A DNA stretch of 64,000 nt from JACRBR01 sp964371355 (GTDB lineage Bacteria > Chloroflexota > Dehalococcoidia > DSTF01 > JACRBR01), in the NCBI GenBank assembly GCA_964371355.1, contig CAYJMG010000001.1, positions 1 to 64,000 of the forward strand, read 5' to 3'. The notes under the pieces are model-generated. The model was given only the letters and a program-made list of their open reading frames with translations, was not told the origin of the DNA and ran no database searches. Below are positions 8,889 to 16,768 of the stretch, piece after piece. Position 1 is the first letter of the stretch. Every line of letters begins with the position of its first letter. The translations under genes and the position numbers were made by a program.

Positions 8889-8908
8889 TCGCCTTCGGGC
8901 GGCCTTTT
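8887..8908 (+). terminator. Rho-independent terminator after ispG
   Basis: GGTCGCC (8887-8893), a TTCG tetraloop, and GGCGGCC (8898-8904) form a 7-bp stem with one G-U pair, followed directly by TTTT. It lies 28 nt past the ispG stop and closes the nine-gene cluster; the HIT gene starts 16 nt later. Confidence 0.85.
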
Positions 8909-8923
8909 CCGATTCGAGGGGAC

Positions 8924-9385
8924 ATGGACGGGGAATGTGAGATTTGCGGGCTGTTCGCGGGCATGACGGGCCCCGGAGCGGCGGGCAATCCCTACCTTGT
9001 GGCCGAGCTGGAGACCGGGTTCGCCGTGCTGGGTTGGAACCAGATGTACCCGGGGTACACGCTCTTCCTCTCGAAGACGTGCGTGCCGGAGCTGCACGAG
9101 CTGGCGCCGGTAGTGCGCGCGAAGTTCCTCCAGGAGATGGCGCTGGTGGCGGAGGCTGTGTGCCGGGCGTTCGCGCCACGGAAGCTGAACTACGAGCTGC
9201 TGGGGAACTCGGTGACGCACCTGCACTGGCACCTGTTCCCGCGATACGCGGACGATCCGAACCCGACGTGGCCGGTGTGGAACAATCCGGAGTTCCAGCA
9301 GGCGCCGCGCCGGACGCCAATCGAGCCGGAGCGGCTGGCGGACCTGCGCTCGCGGTTGCAGCGGGCGCTCGCCGAGCTGGGGTGA
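8924..9385 (+). CDS. HIT-family protein
   Basis: Histidine-triad nucleotide hydrolase/transferase family. The 153-residue product has an N-terminal CEICG pair that may bind zinc and the triad motif HLHWHLFPR near residue 105, a slightly divergent HxHxHxx. The segment MYPGYTLFLSKTCVPELHEL matches the position of the usual GHxLVxPK strand. The physiological substrate cannot be told from sequence. It lies just after the ispG terminator and is therefore probably transcribed separately. Confidence 0.88.
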   Translation: MDGECEICGLFAGMTGPGAAGNPYLVAELETGFAVLGWNQMYPGYTLFLSKTCVPELHELAPVVRAKFLQEMALVAEAVCRAFAPRKLNYELLGNSVTHLHWHLFPRYADDPNPTWPVWNNPEFQQAPRRTPIEPERLADLRSRLQRALAELG

Positions 9386-9399
9386 CATGCGCAATGAAG

Positions 9400-9405
9400 T
9401 ATCAT
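9400..9405 (+). promoter_or_regulatory. -10 element immediately upstream of antitoxin gene
   Basis: TATCAT lies 6 nt before the ATG at 9412, so transcription would begin at about the start codon and the mRNA would be leaderless. No convincing -35 at proper spacing is visible. Confidence 0.4.
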
Positions 9406-9411
9406 GCTCAC

Positions 9412-9663
9412 ATGGTGACGTCACCCAGCACACGCGGTCATAGCAAGGGCCCAGGGCGCGCTGAGACGCTGGCCGAGAAGTTCGAACGGCTCCGTAGCGA
9501 ACCGTTTGGCGCGCCGATACCGAAGCTGACACGCAGGGAAGCGCTGTACTTCCTGAACCGACTGGCTGGAAGCGAGCCAAAGGGCGCCCGTGGCATTGAT
9601 GTGGTCCGGGGCGTCAGGAGTGACTGGGGTGCGCGCATGGACCTCAACGCGAGGAAGCGGTGA
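9412..9663 (+). CDS. Putative antitoxin of a VapBC-type module
   Basis: An 83-residue basic protein with a disordered, charged N terminus and a helical stretch TRREALYFLNRLAG in the middle. No DNA-binding motif is obvious; assignment as antitoxin rests on its position: its stop codon overlaps the GTG of a PIN-domain toxin gene (GTGA), the usual antitoxin-toxin order. An in-frame ATG at 9394 would add six residues; 9412 is preferred for its adjacent -10. GC content appears lower than in neighbouring genes, consistent with transfer. Confidence 0.6.
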   Translation: MVTSPSTRGHSKGPGRAETLAEKFERLRSEPFGAPIPKLTRREALYFLNRLAGSEPKGARGIDVVRGVRSDWGARMDLNARKR

Positions 9664-10049
9664 GGCACCACCTCGACACGACCTTCATCATCGACTGGCA
9701 CCGACAGTCATACGCGATCGAAGTCGTCCGGCACGCAATACTGGCCGGCGTGCACGACCTTTCTTTCGATCCGGTAGCCGAGACCGAGTATTTTGCGGCG
9801 CCCCGCGTAACCCGAGCACGTGAACTCACCTTCGCGAGCCTGTCCGCGATCGCACGACGGCTCCCGGTTTCATCTGAGGCATGCAGGATCGCAGGATCCT
9901 GGCTTGGGAGAATGGACACCCGCCAACGACGGCGTCACTTCAACGACGCACTGATCGCGGCCATAGCATTCACCCAAGATGCGATTCTCATCACGGCTGA
10001 CAAACGCATAGGACGACTGTTCCCTGTGCGCGTCCTCGAGTACAGCTGA
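9660..10049 (+). CDS. PIN-domain ribonuclease toxin (VapC-like)
   Basis: A 129-residue PIN-domain protein, expected to be a Mg-dependent RNase acting on tRNA or rRNA when free of its antitoxin. The acidic cluster is visible: Asp6 in HLDTTFIID, Glu41 in VAETEY, Asp96 in FNDALIAA and Asp114 in ITADKR, in the spacing of VapC enzymes. The GTG start overlaps the antitoxin stop by 4 nt. The exact RNA target cannot be inferred. Confidence 0.85.
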   Translation: MRHHLDTTFIIDWHRQSYAIEVVRHAILAGVHDLSFDPVAETEYFAAPRVTRARELTFASLSAIARRLPVSSEACRIAGSWLGRMDTRQRRRHFNDALIAAIAFTQDAILITADKRIGRLFPVRVLEYS

Positions 10050-10053
10050 ACCC

Positions 10054-10977
10054 ATGCCGCCGCGTAAGAAGGCTTCCGCTTCGATCAATCTCTCGCGCCT
10101 GAAGATTCTCGCTTCGGGCGAGGAAGGGCCGTTCCGCGACGCCATCGTCGAGATCCTGGCGGCGGGCGACAGACTCGCGCGGGAGGCGGCGCTCGACGCG
10201 CTGTTGGAGCGGCCGCTGCCGAAGCTCCGGGAGCAGCTCCGGGCGTTGTACGCGGAGGTCGACGGAGGGGGTGAGAAGGCGGATCCTGGCGCGCACCTTC
10301 GTGCGCGTGTCGCGCAGATCCTGCTGAAGTTCGAAGACCGGCGTGACCTCGACCTCGGGCTACGGGCGGCGGAGACCTACGAGACGGTGAGTGGCGCCGA
10401 CGGCACCGCGAACTTGCGGGCGTTGGGGCTGAAGATTGTGGCGATGGCGGATCCGGACATCTTCCCGTATGTCGCGGCAGAACATGTCAACGATGCACCC
10501 GACTGGTCGCCCGAGCCGGCGAACACGGCGCTGCAGTTGTTGGCGGCCACGGGGCACGAGGTGTCCGTCTATCAGTGGCTCGTCGGCGGCGAGCACGACC
10601 CCGCGCTCGTCGAGGCGGTACTCGGGCTGTTGAGCGAGGCCCCGGCGGCGGTCTTGTCGCGCTGCATGGCACAGTTGGTGCGGAACGCGCTTGGCCGCAA
10701 GGACGAAGGGCTGCTCACGAAGCTCGCCGAGACGATCGTCGAGCGGGAACTGGATGACGTCTACGACCAGCTCCTGGCGATCATGCGGGCCGGCGTGAGC
10801 AAGGAGCTGTACGCCTACCTCGCGCTGCTCCTCGCCGGCACTAACCGACCCGCCCTGCTCGCCATCCTGGACGCGCAGATGCCGGATCTCCTGCACCGCC
10901 CCGCCATCGTCGCCGCGCTGCGCGTGCGGACCACGCCGGAGCAGGAAGCGATCCTGAAACACTGGGAACAAGACTGA
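10054..10977 (+). CDS. HEAT-like helical repeat protein, hypothetical
   Basis: 307 residues, almost entirely amphipathic helices with Leu/Ala periodicity (for example AREAALDALLERPLPKLREQ and VEAVLGLLSEAPAAVLSRC), as in HEAT/ARM-type scaffolds. There is no signal peptide, membrane span or catalytic motif. The N terminus MPPRKKASASINLSRLK is basic. It starts 4 nt after the toxin stop, but its GC content is typical of the chromosome, so it is probably not part of the toxin-antitoxin module. Function not assignable. Confidence 0.75.
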   Translation: MPPRKKASASINLSRLKILASGEEGPFRDAIVEILAAGDRLAREAALDALLERPLPKLREQLRALYAEVDGGGEKADPGAHLRARVAQILLKFEDRRDLDLGLRAAETYETVSGADGTANLRALGLKIVAMADPDIFPYVAAEHVNDAPDWSPEPANTALQLLAATGHEVSVYQWLVGGEHDPALVEAVLGLLSEAPAAVLSRCMAQLVRNALGRKDEGLLTKLAETIVERELDDVYDQLLAIMRAGVSKELYAYLALLLAGTNRPALLAILDAQMPDLLHRPAIVAALRVRTTPEQEAILKHWEQD

Positions 10978-11103
10978 GACGCAACCGAGATGCGACGGTT
11001 GAGCCACTTCTCCCTGCCGAAAGTCATCACTTCCCCCACGCCTTTCACATTTACAAGTTTTCCCTCTTAGATCCGCCGAGACGCCGACGATACCGTCGTC
11101 GTG

Positions 11104-12387
11104 ATGCGCAGCGATCGCACCCTTCGCCGCTACCGCAACCTCCTGCACGCCGCCGGTGCCGCCGCGATCCTGCTGGTCGCCGGTGCCGCGCTCGCCGATG
11201 CATCCAGCGCCGTTACCGAGCTGCCCAGCAGCGTCAAGCTCGAGCAATGGGAGACGAAGCCCGGCGGCAACTGGATCACCGGCGCGCTGCAGCACAACAA
11301 CTCCGATTACGTCGAGGGCGAGGCTGTGCCGTTCCGGCTCGTGGTCCCGTCTGGCGTCGGACCTGGCCAGTACATGTTCTCCGTCTGCCGCAACTACGAG
11401 AACAGCACGAAGCGCGGCTACCTCTATCTCGCGCCGTTCGACACCGACCGCCCTGCCTCACCCGGAGGCCCGATCGGCTCCACGTCAGGCAACTTCTCGG
11501 TGGTGAACGCCACGCTCGATGCCATCAACGAGGTGGAGGCGCGCGGCGCATGCAAGGCAGGCGACCGCGAGACCATCGTCACAATCACCAAGGGTTCCGG
11601 GGAGTCGTACGTCCTGTGGGGCGGGCACCTTGCGTCCCCGCTGGATCCGGGCGTAGGGGCGGGCAACAGCGCCGCCGCTTGGCCGGGCGCCAGCCTGCAC
11701 ATGAAGACCCTCAGGCCGTCGAAGGACGTCGCGATCCAGACGTGCACGGTGGACGGGACACCGACACCGCCGCGCGGCACAGCGACAGCGACGAAGACGC
11801 CGAAGAAGACAGCGACGCCCGCCACCACGCCAACACCAACACAGCGGCCGCCGACGAACACGCCGGAGCCGTCCAGCACGACGCCTCCCGAGCCGTCGAG
11901 CACGGGCACCCTGGCTCCGACGGACACGCCGGTCCCGACGGGTACGCCGATCCCGACGGATACGCCGATCCCAACCGAGACGCCGACTTACACACCGGCC
12001 CCGACGGACACGCCGGCCTCGACGGACACACCGGAACCGACGACAACTGGCACACCCGTGGCCACGAACACCCCAAGCGCGACGACGACGGGTACCGTGA
12101 CCGCAACGGAGCCCGCCCTGACCGCCACGCGCACGACCACACCGGAGACACCCACTGCGACCGCGCCCCCCGCGACCGCAACGGTACTCGCGCAGGAGGC
12201 AGCGACCGCGACGGCGGTCAGCGAGACCGCCGGGTCGGAGCGGCAGCCGCGCCAGATCCCGAGCTTCGGGGGCTGCGGCTCGGAGGAAGGCGGCGTGCCA
12301 TGGCTGTACATCGTGATCGGCGGCATCGGCCTGGTCGCAATCGGTGCGGGCGGCGCGATGTTCGTGATGCAGCGGCCGCGCACGTAG
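11104..12387 (+). CDS. Cell-surface protein with Thr/Pro stalk and C-terminal anchor
   Basis: 427 residues. The N terminus is a signal peptide (basic start, hydrophobic LLHAAGAAAILLVAGAALA). Residues about 35-220 form an extracellular domain with three cysteines and no family I recognise. Residues about 220-360 are a TPT/TDTP-rich stalk of low complexity. The C terminus has a transmembrane helix (WLYIVIGGIGLVAIGAGGA) and a basic tail QRPRT. There is no LPxTG motif. It probably projects the N-terminal domain from the membrane. A GTG one codon upstream is an alternative start. Confidence 0.8.
   Translation: MRSDRTLRRYRNLLHAAGAAAILLVAGAALADASSAVTELPSSVKLEQWETKPGGNWITGALQHNNSDYVEGEAVPFRLVVPSGVGPGQYMFSVCRNYENSTKRGYLYLAPFDTDRPASPGGPIGSTSGNFSVVNATLDAINEVEARGACKAGDRETIVTITKGSGESYVLWGGHLASPLDPGVGAGNSAAAWPGASLHMKTLRPSKDVAIQTCTVDGTPTPPRGTATATKTPKKTATPATTPTPTQRPPTNTPEPSSTTPPEPSSTGTLAPTDTPVPTGTPIPTDTPIPTETPTYTPAPTDTPASTDTPEPTTTGTPVATNTPSATTTGTVTATEPALTATRTTTPETPTATAPPATATVLAQEAATATAVSETAGSERQPRQIPSFGGCGSEEGGVPWLYIVIGGIGLVAIGAGGAMFVMQRPRT
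11758..12220 (+). repeat. Low-complexity Thr/Pro codon tract
   Basis: Nucleotide repeats of ACGCCG/ACACCG-like codons encode the TPT stalk of the surface protein. Near-identical 18-nt units occur around 11930-12050. Such tracts can vary in length by slippage. Confidence 0.75.
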
Positions 12388-12412
12388 CCGCGCACGTAGC
12401 GGCGCACGTGGC
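12376..12412. repeat. Three tandem copies of a 12-bp unit
   Basis: The unit GCCGCGCACGTA recurs three times with small changes, straddling the stop codon of the stalked surface protein. It is palindromic in part (GCGCACGT). No function is evident. Confidence 0.6.
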
Positions 12413-12448
12413 GCCGCAGGCAGCGGCGTTCGTAACAGCGTGCGCCGC

Positions 12449-12454
12449 TACACT
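12449..12454 (+). promoter_or_regulatory. -10 element abutting GNAT start codon
   Basis: TACACT ends 5 nt before the ATG at 12460, which has no Shine-Dalgarno sequence. This implies a leaderless transcript. The same hexamer precedes glpK and the P1 peptidase gene. Confidence 0.5.
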
Positions 12455-12459
12455 GTGAT

Positions 12460-13152
12460 ATGGCCGACGCAGCGACCCCGTTCGTACCGGGTGCCTACTG
12501 GACGCCGGAGCGCGCTCGCGAAGCCGTCCGGGCGATGGTCGAGCTGCGCGACTCGCCTGGCATGCGGCAGATGATGGGGGCGGTGGCCGAAGCTGGCGCC
12601 GCCGATGCTGACCCCGCGGCCGCAATGGCGGCGCTCATGAGTCAGTCCGCGCTCCCACTCGACGGCAGAGGGCCTGTCCGCGCGGAGGCGTGCGTGTATC
12701 GCAGGGGGACGCCCGAGGACATCCCGGCGCTGGCCTCCCTCATCGTGGCGGGCGAGCTTCCACCGCTGTTCCTCGAGCCCTTCATCGACGGATTCCTCGT
12801 CATCGAGCACGAAGGAGCGGCGGTCGGCGCGGGCGGCGTGGAGTTTTACGGCCAAGACGCCGTCATCCGCAGTGTCGTGGTGGATCCGGCAGCTCGGGGG
12901 ATCGGGCTCGGCCTTGAGATCGCACGTCTGCTGGAGGACGACGCACTGACTTCGGGGGCTCGGGACATCTACCTCTTCACGCTGCACGCGTGGCCGTTCT
13001 GGCTGAAGCTCGGGTACGTCGACTTGCCGCTGAGCGAGTGGCCTGAGCCCGTCCGCGAGAACTGGCAGTACCAGTTCGTCGCGCAGTATCCGGATGCCGC
13101 CCGCGACGTGCACCCGATGGTCAAGCGGAGACCGAGCCCGTCTAACCCGTAG
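12460..13152 (+). CDS. GNAT-family N-acetyltransferase
   Basis: 230 residues. The N-terminal 75 residues are helical and of unknown role. The GNAT domain spans about 78-190: VYRRGTPEDIPALASLI (beta1-alpha1), FLVIEHEGAAVGAGGVEFY, then IRSVVVDPAARGIGLGLEIARLLED, the acetyl-CoA-binding motif A (R-G-x-G-x-G/A), and FWLKLGYVD (motif B). It resembles the small ArsN2-like acetyltransferases. Substrate unknown. It is monocistronic by spacing, with its own -10. Confidence 0.85.
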   Translation: MADAATPFVPGAYWTPERAREAVRAMVELRDSPGMRQMMGAVAEAGAADADPAAAMAALMSQSALPLDGRGPVRAEACVYRRGTPEDIPALASLIVAGELPPLFLEPFIDGFLVIEHEGAAVGAGGVEFYGQDAVIRSVVVDPAARGIGLGLEIARLLEDDALTSGARDIYLFTLHAWPFWLKLGYVDLPLSEWPEPVRENWQYQFVAQYPDAARDVHPMVKRRPSPSNP

Positions 13153-13165
13153 CGTCCCTCGTCAG

Positions 13166-13171
13166 TACACT
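13166..13171 (+). promoter_or_regulatory. -10 element abutting glpK start codon
   Basis: TACACT lies 6 nt before the glpK ATG, with no Shine-Dalgarno sequence between. Transcription would start within a base or two of the start codon. Confidence 0.5.
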
Positions 13172-13177
13172 GCCGCC

Positions 13178-14671
13178 ATGTCGAAGTACGTCCTCGCGCT
13201 CGACCAGGGCACGTCGTCGTCGCGCGCCATCCTGTTCGACCACGATGGCGTGCCCGTCAAGCAGGCCGCGTTCGAGTTCCCGCAGATCTACCCGCAACCC
13301 GGCTGGGTGTCGCACGACCCGCAGGCCATCTGGAACTCGCAGCTCAACGCCGCCCACAAGGTGCTCGGTGATGGTCACTCCTCGGCCCGCGACGTCGCGG
13401 CGATCGGAATCACGAACCAGCGCGAGACCACGCTGGTGTGGGATCGCGAGAGCGGGCGCGCTATCAACGACGCCGTCGTCTGGCAGTGCCGGCGCACGGC
13501 GGACATCTGCGAGCAGCTCCGGGCGCGGGGACTGGAGCCGGAAGTCCGCACGCGTACTGGCCTCCTAATCGACGCCTATTTTTCGGGCACGAAAGTGCGC
13601 TGGCTGCTGGACAACAGCGGCCAGGACACACAGGCGCGCGCGGAGAAGGGGCAGCTCGCGTTCGGGACGGTGGATTCCTGGCTCGTGCACAAGCTCACGG
13701 CCGGGAAGCAGCACGTCATCGACGCCACGAACGCCTCGCGCACCATGTTGTACAACCTGCGCGAGGGCGCGTGGGACAGCCGCATGCTCTCCGAGCTGGA
13801 CATCCCGGCGTCGATGCTGCCGGAGGTCGTCGACAGCAGCGGCGTCATCGCCGAAACCGAGCCTTCCGTGTTTGGGCGACCGATCCCCATCGCGGGTATC
13901 GCGGGCGACCAGCAAGCGGCGCTGTTCGGGCAGGGCTGCTGGACGGCGGGGAGCGCGAAGAACACGTACGGCACCGGCTGCTTCATCCTGCAGCACACGG
14001 GCGCAACTCCGGTGTTCTCACAAAACGGGCTGTTGACGACGGTGGCATCTCGCATCGACGGGGAGCAGGCGTTTGCGGTGGAGGGCAGCATCTTCATCGC
14101 CGGGGCGGCGGTGCAGTGGCTGCGCGACGGGCTGGGCATCATCAAGCACGCGTCCGACAGTGAGGCGCTCGCGGCTTCGGTGTCCGACAGCGGCGGCGTG
14201 TACGTGGTACCGGCGTTCGCGGGCCTGGGGGCGCCGCACTGGGACATGTACGCGCGCGGCACGATCGCGGGGATCACGCGGGGCACGACCTCGGCGCACA
14301 TCGCGCGGGCGACGCTGGAGTCGATCGCACTGCAGACGCTGGACGTGGTGGAGCTGATGGAGCGCGAGACCGGCGTACGGATGTCCGAGCTGCGCGTGGA
14401 CGGCGGTGCAGTCGAGAACAACCTGCTGATGCAGATGCAGGCGGATGTGCTGCAGCGGCCGGTCGTGCGGGCGGCGACGCCGGAAACGACGGCGCTGGGG
14501 GCGGCGTACCTCGCGGGGCTGGCTGTCGGGTTCTGGAAGGACCGGGACGAGATCGCGGGGATCTGGAAGAACGGCGGCACGTTCGAGCCGCGCATGCCCG
14601 CCTCGGGGCGCGATGCGCTGGTGGCGGGATGGCGGCGGGCCGTCGAGCGCGCGAAGGGGTGGGCAGAGTGA
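13178..14671 (+). CDS. glpK: Glycerol kinase
   Basis: FGGY-family kinase converting glycerol to glycerol 3-phosphate with ATP. The 497-residue product starts MSKYVLALDQGTSSSRAILFD (phosphate-1 motif) and carries ITNQRETTLVWDRESG, GTVDSWLVHKLT, IAGDQQAALFGQ and the C-terminal FGGY signature region with DGGAVENNLLMQMQAD. The upstream open frame lacks family similarity, so ATG 13178 is used. It heads a three-gene chain (glpK, PH-like, glpD) with overlaps at each junction; the product of GlpK is oxidised by GlpD. Confidence 0.96.
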   Translation: MSKYVLALDQGTSSSRAILFDHDGVPVKQAAFEFPQIYPQPGWVSHDPQAIWNSQLNAAHKVLGDGHSSARDVAAIGITNQRETTLVWDRESGRAINDAVVWQCRRTADICEQLRARGLEPEVRTRTGLLIDAYFSGTKVRWLLDNSGQDTQARAEKGQLAFGTVDSWLVHKLTAGKQHVIDATNASRTMLYNLREGAWDSRMLSELDIPASMLPEVVDSSGVIAETEPSVFGRPIPIAGIAGDQQAALFGQGCWTAGSAKNTYGTGCFILQHTGATPVFSQNGLLTTVASRIDGEQAFAVEGSIFIAGAAVQWLRDGLGIIKHASDSEALAASVSDSGGVYVVPAFAGLGAPHWDMYARGTIAGITRGTTSAHIARATLESIALQTLDVVELMERETGVRMSELRVDGGAVENNLLMQMQADVLQRPVVRAATPETTALGAAYLAGLAVGFWKDRDEIAGIWKNGGTFEPRMPASGRDALVAGWRRAVERAKGWAE

Positions 14672-15087
14672 GTGGATTCCTGGTCAGGCTGTGGGGCCTC
14701 CTCCTCGCTCACCCAGAGCCAGAGATTTCAGTCGGTGAAACTGCTCGCCTTCGAATCTTGGGCGCAAGACTCTACAGATTCCCTATCTACACGACGGGCG
14801 TCGTGACCCTCACAAATCAACACCTGTTCTACCGCCCCATAGCACTTCGAGTCACCGCGTGGTTCTATCGGGGACACGCAGTCACGATTGAGCTCGCTCA
14901 TATCGAGCACATCGAACTTCTGGAGTGGTATCACCGCTTCAGAGGAAACTGGCTTATGGACGTCTGGCGTGTGTTCCTCACGAATGGAACCAGGGTTGAC
15001 TTCCAAGGCAAGTTCTTCCGGGATGTGGTCGAGGCACTTACGCCGGCCAACGACTCGTGGTTTAACACTACGAAGGCGGTGCCATGA
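14668..15087 (+). CDS. Small GRAM/PH-like protein
   Basis: 139 residues with a bacterial PH/GRAM-like pattern: GVVTLTNQHLFYRP (beta hairpin), HAVTIELAHIEHIE, and VFLTNGTRVDFQGKFFRDVVEAL, ending in a helix. Such domains often bind membranes or lipids; the role here is unknown. GTG start with AAGGGG upstream, overlapping the glpK stop by 4 nt; its own stop overlaps the glpD ATG. GC content is visibly lower than in glpK and glpD, suggesting later insertion into the operon. Confidence 0.65.
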   Translation: MSGFLVRLWGLLLAHPEPEISVGETARLRILGARLYRFPIYTTGVVTLTNQHLFYRPIALRVTAWFYRGHAVTIELAHIEHIELLEWYHRFRGNWLMDVWRVFLTNGTRVDFQGKFFRDVVEALTPANDSWFNTTKAVP

Positions 15088-16700
15088 CGTCATGGCGAGT
15101 CGCGCGTCCATCGCTGGCGGACATCGCGCGGACGGAGTTCGACGTTGTCGTTGTCGGCGGGGGGATTAACGGGGCGGGGATCGCGCGGGAGGCGCAGCTC
15201 GCGGGGTACCGGACGCTGCTGGTGGAGCGCGAGGACTTCGGGGCGGGGACGACGTCGCGATCGACGCGGCTGATCCACGGCGGCCTGAGGTATCTCGAGC
15301 ACGGCGAGTTCGGGCTGGTGTACGAATCGCTGCACGAGCGGGAAACGCTGGTGCGGGAGGCGCCGCACCTGGTGCGACCGCTGCGGCTGCTGGTGCCGGT
15401 GTATGCGGGCGACGCCCGTCCGGGGTGGAAGGTGCGGGCAGGGTTGGTGCTGTACGACCTGTTTTCGCTGCGGAAGTCCCTGCCGTGGCACCGGGCGATG
15501 CCGGAGCGCGCGCTCGCGGGGTACGAGCCGGGGCTGAACCGCCAGGGGTTACGAGCGGCGTACTTGATGTCGGACGCGCAGGTGGAGTTCCCGGAGCGGC
15601 TGGCCGCAGAGGCGGTGCGAGACTTCACGGACGCGGGCGGTGTCGCGCTGAACCACGCGGCGGTGACGGGCATCGTGTCACCGGGGCACAGGCTGCGGGC
15701 CGTGGTCGTGAGGGACGAAATCGCCGGGACACAGCCGGAGGCGGCTGTGATCCACGAAATCCAGACGAAGGTCGTGGTGAACGCGGCGGGGCCATGGGTG
15801 GACAAGGTGCTGGCGGGGACGGACGCCGAGCGGCACGACCGGCTGCTGGGTGGCACGAAGGGGAGCCACCTGGTCGCCGAGTGGCCGGGGGCGCCCACGC
15901 ACGCGATCTTCGCGTCGGCGAAGGCGGACGGGCGGCCGTTCTTCATCCTGCCGTGGTACGGGTACACGCTGATTGGCACAACGGACCGGCGGCACGAGGG
16001 CGACCCGTCGGAGGCGCGGTGCACGCCGGAGGAACTGGCGTACCTGCTGGACGAGGCGACACGCCTGTTCCCATCGACGCCGCTGCGGCGAGAGCACGTC
16101 CTGTACACGTACAGCGGCGTCCGTCCACTGCCCTACACGCCGAACGGCGAGGACGAGAGCACGATCTCGCGCAGCCACTTCGTGATCGACCACGCCAAGC
16201 GCGGCGGGCCCGGCGGCCTGCTGTCTATCGTCGGCGGCAAGCTCACGACGTACCGGTCGCTGGCGCGGGTGGCACTGGGGGCGATCGGAAAGCACTGCGC
16301 AGCGTCAGGAAGGGATGTCAGAGGTCGGAAGTCGGAGGCCGGAGGTTCGTTCGCGGCGTCCGTGGCCGCGGGTGATCCGCTAGCGGTCTATGGGGGGCGG
16401 CGGGGGGAGGTGGAGGCGGTGATCGCGGAGGATACGGGGCTGGGGGAGCGGATCTGCGCGCACAATCCGGAGGTGCTGGGGCAGGTGGCGTACGCAGTGG
16501 AGCGGGAGCAGGCGGCGACGCTGGGCGACGTGCTGTTGCGGCGGCTGCCGGTGGGGTGGAGCAAGTGCCACGCGCTGGACGGCGCGGAGCGAGCGGCGCG
16601 CGTGATGGCGGGGCGGCTGGGGTGGGATGAGGGGCGTGTGCGAGCGGAGGTGGCGGGGTATGCGGGGGAGGTGGGGCGGGTGTGCGTGGCGAGTGTGTAG
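15084..16700 (+). CDS. glpD: Glycerol-3-phosphate dehydrogenase (FAD, GlpD/GlpA type)
   Basis: Membrane-associated flavoenzyme that oxidises glycerol 3-phosphate to dihydroxyacetone phosphate and feeds electrons to quinone. FAD-binding FDVVVVGGGINGAGIARE at residues 12-29, GTTSRSTRLIHGGLRYLE, and GTTDRRHEGDP are family motifs; the C-terminal domain spans about 410-530. 538 residues is normal. Between the two domains, codons at 16318-16350 are made of a G-rich direct repeat (GGTCGGAAGTCGGAGG) found elsewhere in intergenic DNA. The ATG overlaps the upstream stop (ATGA). Confidence 0.95.
   Translation: MTSWRVARPSLADIARTEFDVVVVGGGINGAGIAREAQLAGYRTLLVEREDFGAGTTSRSTRLIHGGLRYLEHGEFGLVYESLHERETLVREAPHLVRPLRLLVPVYAGDARPGWKVRAGLVLYDLFSLRKSLPWHRAMPERALAGYEPGLNRQGLRAAYLMSDAQVEFPERLAAEAVRDFTDAGGVALNHAAVTGIVSPGHRLRAVVVRDEIAGTQPEAAVIHEIQTKVVVNAAGPWVDKVLAGTDAERHDRLLGGTKGSHLVAEWPGAPTHAIFASAKADGRPFFILPWYGYTLIGTTDRRHEGDPSEARCTPEELAYLLDEATRLFPSTPLRREHVLYTYSGVRPLPYTPNGEDESTISRSHFVIDHAKRGGPGGLLSIVGGKLTTYRSLARVALGAIGKHCAASGRDVRGRKSEAGGSFAASVAAGDPLAVYGGRRGEVEAVIAEDTGLGERICAHNPEVLGQVAYAVEREQAATLGDVLLRRLPVGWSKCHALDGAERAARVMAGRLGWDEGRVRAEVAGYAGEVGRVCVASV
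16318..16350. repeat. G-rich direct repeat inside glpD
   Basis: Copies of the unit GGTCGGA/AGTCGGA/GGCCGGA lie in frame within glpD, encoding about eleven residues (RGRKSEAGG) of a linker between the FAD and C-terminal domains. A related tract in the opposite orientation lies at 54541-54573 next to tRNA-Arg. Confidence 0.6.
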
Positions 16701-16768
16701 CCCAATTTGTCTCAATTGCGCTCCACTCCAATCCGATACTTATTCGAGGTATCGGAGAGGAGGTCCCA

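Noticed and set aside
9394..9663. Longer antitoxin starting at ATG 9394
   Set aside because: It would include the TATCAT -10 element within the coding sequence; 9412 fits the adjacent promoter better, though both remain possible.
11104..12387. LPxTG sortase-anchored protein
   Set aside because: The C-terminal helix and basic tail resemble a sorting signal but no LPxTG or variant precedes the helix.
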